64,000 nucleotides of DNA, taken from NCBI RefSeq assembly GCF_016809835.1, contig NZ_JAFBIL020000002.1, positions 578,647 to 642,646 of the forward strand, given 5' to 3'. The notes under the pieces were generated by a model that saw nothing but the letters and a program-made list of their open reading frames with translations, was not told the DNA's origin and did not search any database. Numbering within the stretch: position 1 is the first letter of the stretch; every line of letters begins with the position of its first letter. This DNA is from Massilia soli. GTDB taxonomy: Bacteria; Pseudomonadota; Gammaproteobacteria; Burkholderiales; Burkholderiaceae_D. A program made the translations under genes and the position numbers. Positions 61,819-64,000 of this stretch are shown here, piece by piece.

Positions 61819-63777
61819 GTGCAACTCTTACGCAATGCGTCAATTAAAACCAAACTGATGGCCAGCATGGCAGGCTGCATGCTGTTGTTCGTCGTCATAT
61901 CGGCTTACCTGAGCGTCACGCTGACCGCCAGCGGCCTGAAGGAACGAGCGGTCGGGCAAGAGTTGCCGGCCGTGATAGGCGAGATCCGCAATGACGTGCG
62001 GCGCCAGATCGCGGTCCCATTGTCGCTGTCGCTGGGGCTGGCGCAAAATACCTTGCTGTATCCATGGGAAAACGGCGGGCTGGCCGACGATGGCATGGCC
62101 ACCTGGCAGGCCTACGCCGGGCAGTTGAAAAAGACCAGCAATGCCACCCTGGTGTTCTACGTATCGGCCAGCAACGGCAAGTTCGTTACCGAGCGCGGCT
62201 TCGACCGCACGATCGACCAGGGCGCGGCCAAGGATGCCTGGCTGGGATCGTTCCTGTCCGGCGGCAAGCCGTTCGAACTGGCGCTTGACCATGATGTGAG
62301 CCTGAATAAGACCATGCTGTTCATTAACGCTCGCGTGGAAGCGGGCGCCGGCAGGCTGGGCGTGGCCGGCATGGGCTTGTCGGTCGAGCAGATGGCCAAC
62401 GCGATCCGTGACTACAAGGTGGGCAAGTCGGGTTTCGTCTACATGGTTCGTCCGGATGGCAAGGTCGTCATCCATCGCGACCTGAAGATCGCCGACGGCA
62501 AGCATGTGCTGACAGATTTGCCGGGCTTTACGCCTGAGCTGAGCAGGAAGCTGCTGAATAACGCCGAATTCACCCACGTGAACATCGACGGCGCGGACGG
62601 CGCGCGCCTGGTCGCCGCCTCGTTCATCCCGGAACTGAACCTGTACCTGATCGCCGAAGTGCCAGAGGCGGAAATCCTCGGCGGCCTGGCGCGCTCGGCG
62701 ACGATCGCTGCGCTCGTTGCCGGCCTGATCGGCGGCGGTATCGGCATGTTCATCATCTTCCTGGTGAGCCGCGCGATTACCGCGCCAGTGGCACGCGCTG
62801 CGCACATGCTCAATGAGATCGCCGACGGCAATGGTGACCTGACGCGCCGCATGACGGTCGAGTCGCGCGACGAGATCGGCAAGCTGGCCGAAGGCTTCAA
62901 CCGCTTCGTGTCGTCGCTGAACCGCACGATGACCAGTGTACGCAGCAGCACCAACGCGATTGCCCACGCCTCCAGCGAAATCGCCGCAGGCAATATGGAC
63001 CTGTCGGCGCGAACCGAATCGCAGGCGTCGAGCCTGGAAGAGACCGCGGCGACGATGGAAGAGCTGACCTCGACCGTCAGGCAGAACGCGGAAAACGCGC
63101 GCCAGGCCAACCAGCTGGTGCTGGCCGCCAGCGGGCAGGCGGAGAAGGGCGGCGCCGTGGTCGGCGACGTCGTCGAGACGATGGGTTCGATATCGGAAAG
63201 CTCGCGCCGGATTGCGGACATCATCAGCGTCATCGACGGCATCGCGTTCCAGACCAATATCCTGGCGCTCAACGCTGCGGTCGAAGCGGCGCGTGCCGGC
63301 GAGCAGGGCCGCGGCTTCGCGGTCGTGGCGACCGAAGTGCGCAACCTGGCCCAGCGTTCGGCGGCGGCGGCAAAGGAAATCAAGGAGCTGATCAACGACT
63401 CGGTCGGCAAGGTCGAAGCGGGCAGCCGCCAGGTCGATGCGGCTGGCGCGACGATGAGCGAGATCGTCATTTCGGTCAAGCGGGTGGCCGATCTGATGGG
63501 CGAAATCGCTTCAGCCAGCAATGAGCAAAGCCATGGGATCGGGCAGGTGAACGAGGCCGTGGTCGAGATGGATAACGTCACCCAGCAGAACGCGGCGCTG
63601 GTGGAGGAGGCAGCGGCAGCGGCGTCGGCCATGCAGCAGGAAGCGGCGTTGCTGGCCGAGGTGGTGGCCGTGTTTACGCTGGAGGAAGCCGGCGACGTGG
63701 TGCGGACAGCGGCCATCGCGGCGCCCAAGGCGGCGCAACGAGCGCCGGCCGAAGGCGAGAACTGTGAAGCGTTCTGA
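61819..63777 (+). CDS. Methyl-accepting chemotaxis protein
   Basis: 652 residues from a GTG at 61819 (AAGGA upstream). First membrane helix at about 15-36, periplasmic cache-type domain (about 37-290; [40 protein letters not shown]), second helix about 294-320, HAMP (about 320-375), and a signalling domain with the hairpin tip [41 protein letters not shown]. No CheR-binding pentapeptide at the C-terminus (GENCEAF). Senses a small molecule and controls CheA. Followed by a strong terminator. Confidence 0.95.
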   Translation: MQLLRNASIKTKLMASMAGCMLLFVVISAYLSVTLTASGLKERAVGQELPAVIGEIRNDVRRQIAVPLSLSLGLAQNTLLYPWENGGLADDGMATWQAYAGQLKKTSNATLVFYVSASNGKFVTERGFDRTIDQGAAKDAWLGSFLSGGKPFELALDHDVSLNKTMLFINARVEAGAGRLGVAGMGLSVEQMANAIRDYKVGKSGFVYMVRPDGKVVIHRDLKIADGKHVLTDLPGFTPELSRKLLNNAEFTHVNIDGADGARLVAASFIPELNLYLIAEVPEAEILGGLARSATIAALVAGLIGGGIGMFIIFLVSRAITAPVARAAHMLNEIADGNGDLTRRMTVESRDEIGKLAEGFNRFVSSLNRTMTSVRSSTNAIAHASSEIAAGNMDLSARTESQASSLEETAATMEELTSTVRQNAENARQANQLVLAASGQAEKGGAVVGDVVETMGSISESSRRIADIISVIDGIAFQTNILALNAAVEAARAGEQGRGFAVVATEVRNLAQRSAAAAKEIKELINDSVGKVEAGSRQVDAAGATMSEIVISVKRVADLMGEIASASNEQSHGIGQVNEAVVEMDNVTQQNAALVEEAAAAASAMQQEAALLAEVVAVFTLEEAGDVVRTAAIAAPKAAQRAPAEGENCEAF

Positions 63778-63794
63778 TGCCGTCAAGGCAGCCG

Positions 63795-63828
63795 AAAAAA
63801 TGGCCGGTGATGCACCGGCCATTTTTTT
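63795..63828. terminator. Bidirectional terminator of the chemotaxis gene
   Basis: AAAAAATGGCCGG (63795-63807) and CCGGCCATTTTTT (63815-63827) are perfect complements with a seven-base loop, and the T-run works for both strands. Confidence 0.9.
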
Positions 63829-63857
63829 ATGTCACCGTGAATGTGGGAATGCGCTTT

Positions 63858-64000
63858 CACCACCAGCGCGTCGTACCCGCGAAGGCGGGTATCCATATTG
63901 AGAGGCGTTCGGAACGAACCGTATCACTACTGATCGTTCTCGGTATGGGTTCCCGCTTTCGCGGGAACGACGTGTTGGCCACCAGTGCGTCGTACCCGCG
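63858..64000. repeat. REP/BIME-like cluster at right edge
   Basis: Unit A has stem TACCCGC-GAAG-GCGGGTA (63874-63891). Unit B, inverted, has TTCCCGC-TTTC-GCGGGAA (63950-63967). A third copy in the direction of unit A begins at 63979 (CCACCAGTGCGTCGTACCCG) and runs off the window. The 10-11 bases before A and the third copy are nearly the same (ACCAGCGCGTC against ACCAGTGCGTC). This is the paired, alternating layout of REP elements. Confidence 0.75.

Noticed and set aside
63858..64000. Possible CRISPR array from repeated hairpins
   Set aside because: Copies alternate in orientation with unequal spacers and no cas gene is present; they fit REP elements.
1..64000. tRNA or rRNA genes
   Set aside because: I found no cloverleaf pattern or rRNA-like stretch in the gaps between genes; a tRNA scan would settle this.

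Overview
The window is GC-rich bacterial chromosome. Protein content (acetoacetyl-CoA reductase and phasin of the polyhydroxybutyrate pathway, a long beta-proteobacterial type RpoD, YaeQ, PurU, RlmI-like and RhlE proteins, and many c-di-GMP and chemotaxis proteins) points to a free-living betaproteobacterium of the Burkholderiales, most likely Oxalobacteraceae of the Massilia/Telluria/Duganella kind. That placement is inference from gene content; no rRNA or tRNA gene was found here. Genes are closely packed, mostly in short operons, and I see no prophage, insertion sequence or CRISPR array.

Layout. 1-1161: 5' part of an AsmA-family gene that runs off the left edge. 1345-8158: an envelope and stress block with small lipoproteins (DUF4398, DUF4398-OmpA, glycine zipper, BON), a ferritin-like protein, a yqjDEK-like trio, a patatin phospholipase, DUF3309 and two secreted proteins sharing a C-x10-C signature. 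8226-11934: AI-2E type permease, BrkB-like membrane protein, an OmpA porin and a collagen-like mini-lipoprotein. 12243-16325: winged-helix protein, peroxiredoxin-glutaredoxin fusion, luciferase-like oxidoreductase, MtfA-like peptidase and a glycine-zipper stress protein. 16390-19583: methionine aminopeptidase translationally coupled to a ParD-like antitoxin with a tandem operator, universal stress protein, PhaB and a DksA-type zinc finger protein. 19710-25229: a lipoprotein pair, hydroxypyruvate isomerase, a MarR-MFS pair and an RhlE-type helicase. 25472-28129: suhB divergent from trmJ, then a lipase.

28327-40970 is a signalling region: a 1201-residue REC-REC-GAF-PAS-GGDEF-EAL-REC protein, an NHL-repeat/M23-peptidase fusion, TetR and LOG genes, and then a minus-strand run of porin-like protein, PstS-like binding protein, cache-PAS-GGDEF-EAL protein and membrane diguanylate cyclase, which looks like an outer-membrane to c-di-GMP operon. 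41236-43344: YgjP-like peptidase, UppP, ExoD. 43538-46447: arsenic operon arsR-arsC-arsB-arsH behind a promoter with a palindrome on its -10 element. 46656-48226: KGG stress protein, hemerythrin and phasin. 48420-52718: purU, yaeQ, a periplasmic copper chaperone, a DUF2807 protein, an RlmI-type methyltransferase remnant lacking its catalytic domain and a secreted HEXXH protein. 52893-57166: a divergent PilT/PilU-like ATPase, two c-type cytochromes, an RNase D-like exonuclease and a ProQ-family protein. 57737-63777: rpoD preceded by a 570-base gene-free stretch with a strong orphan terminator (possible small RNA), an orphan sensor kinase and a methyl-accepting chemotaxis protein. The right edge holds REP-like hairpins.

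Recurring themes are storage and stress (PHB, ferritin-like, hemerythrin, KGG, USP), envelope lipoproteins and c-di-GMP turnover. Points most worth following are the ParD-like/Map coupling, the porin-PstS-like-c-di-GMP operon, the NHL-M23 fusion, the paired-cysteine secreted family, the decayed RlmI gene and the orphan terminator before rpoD.
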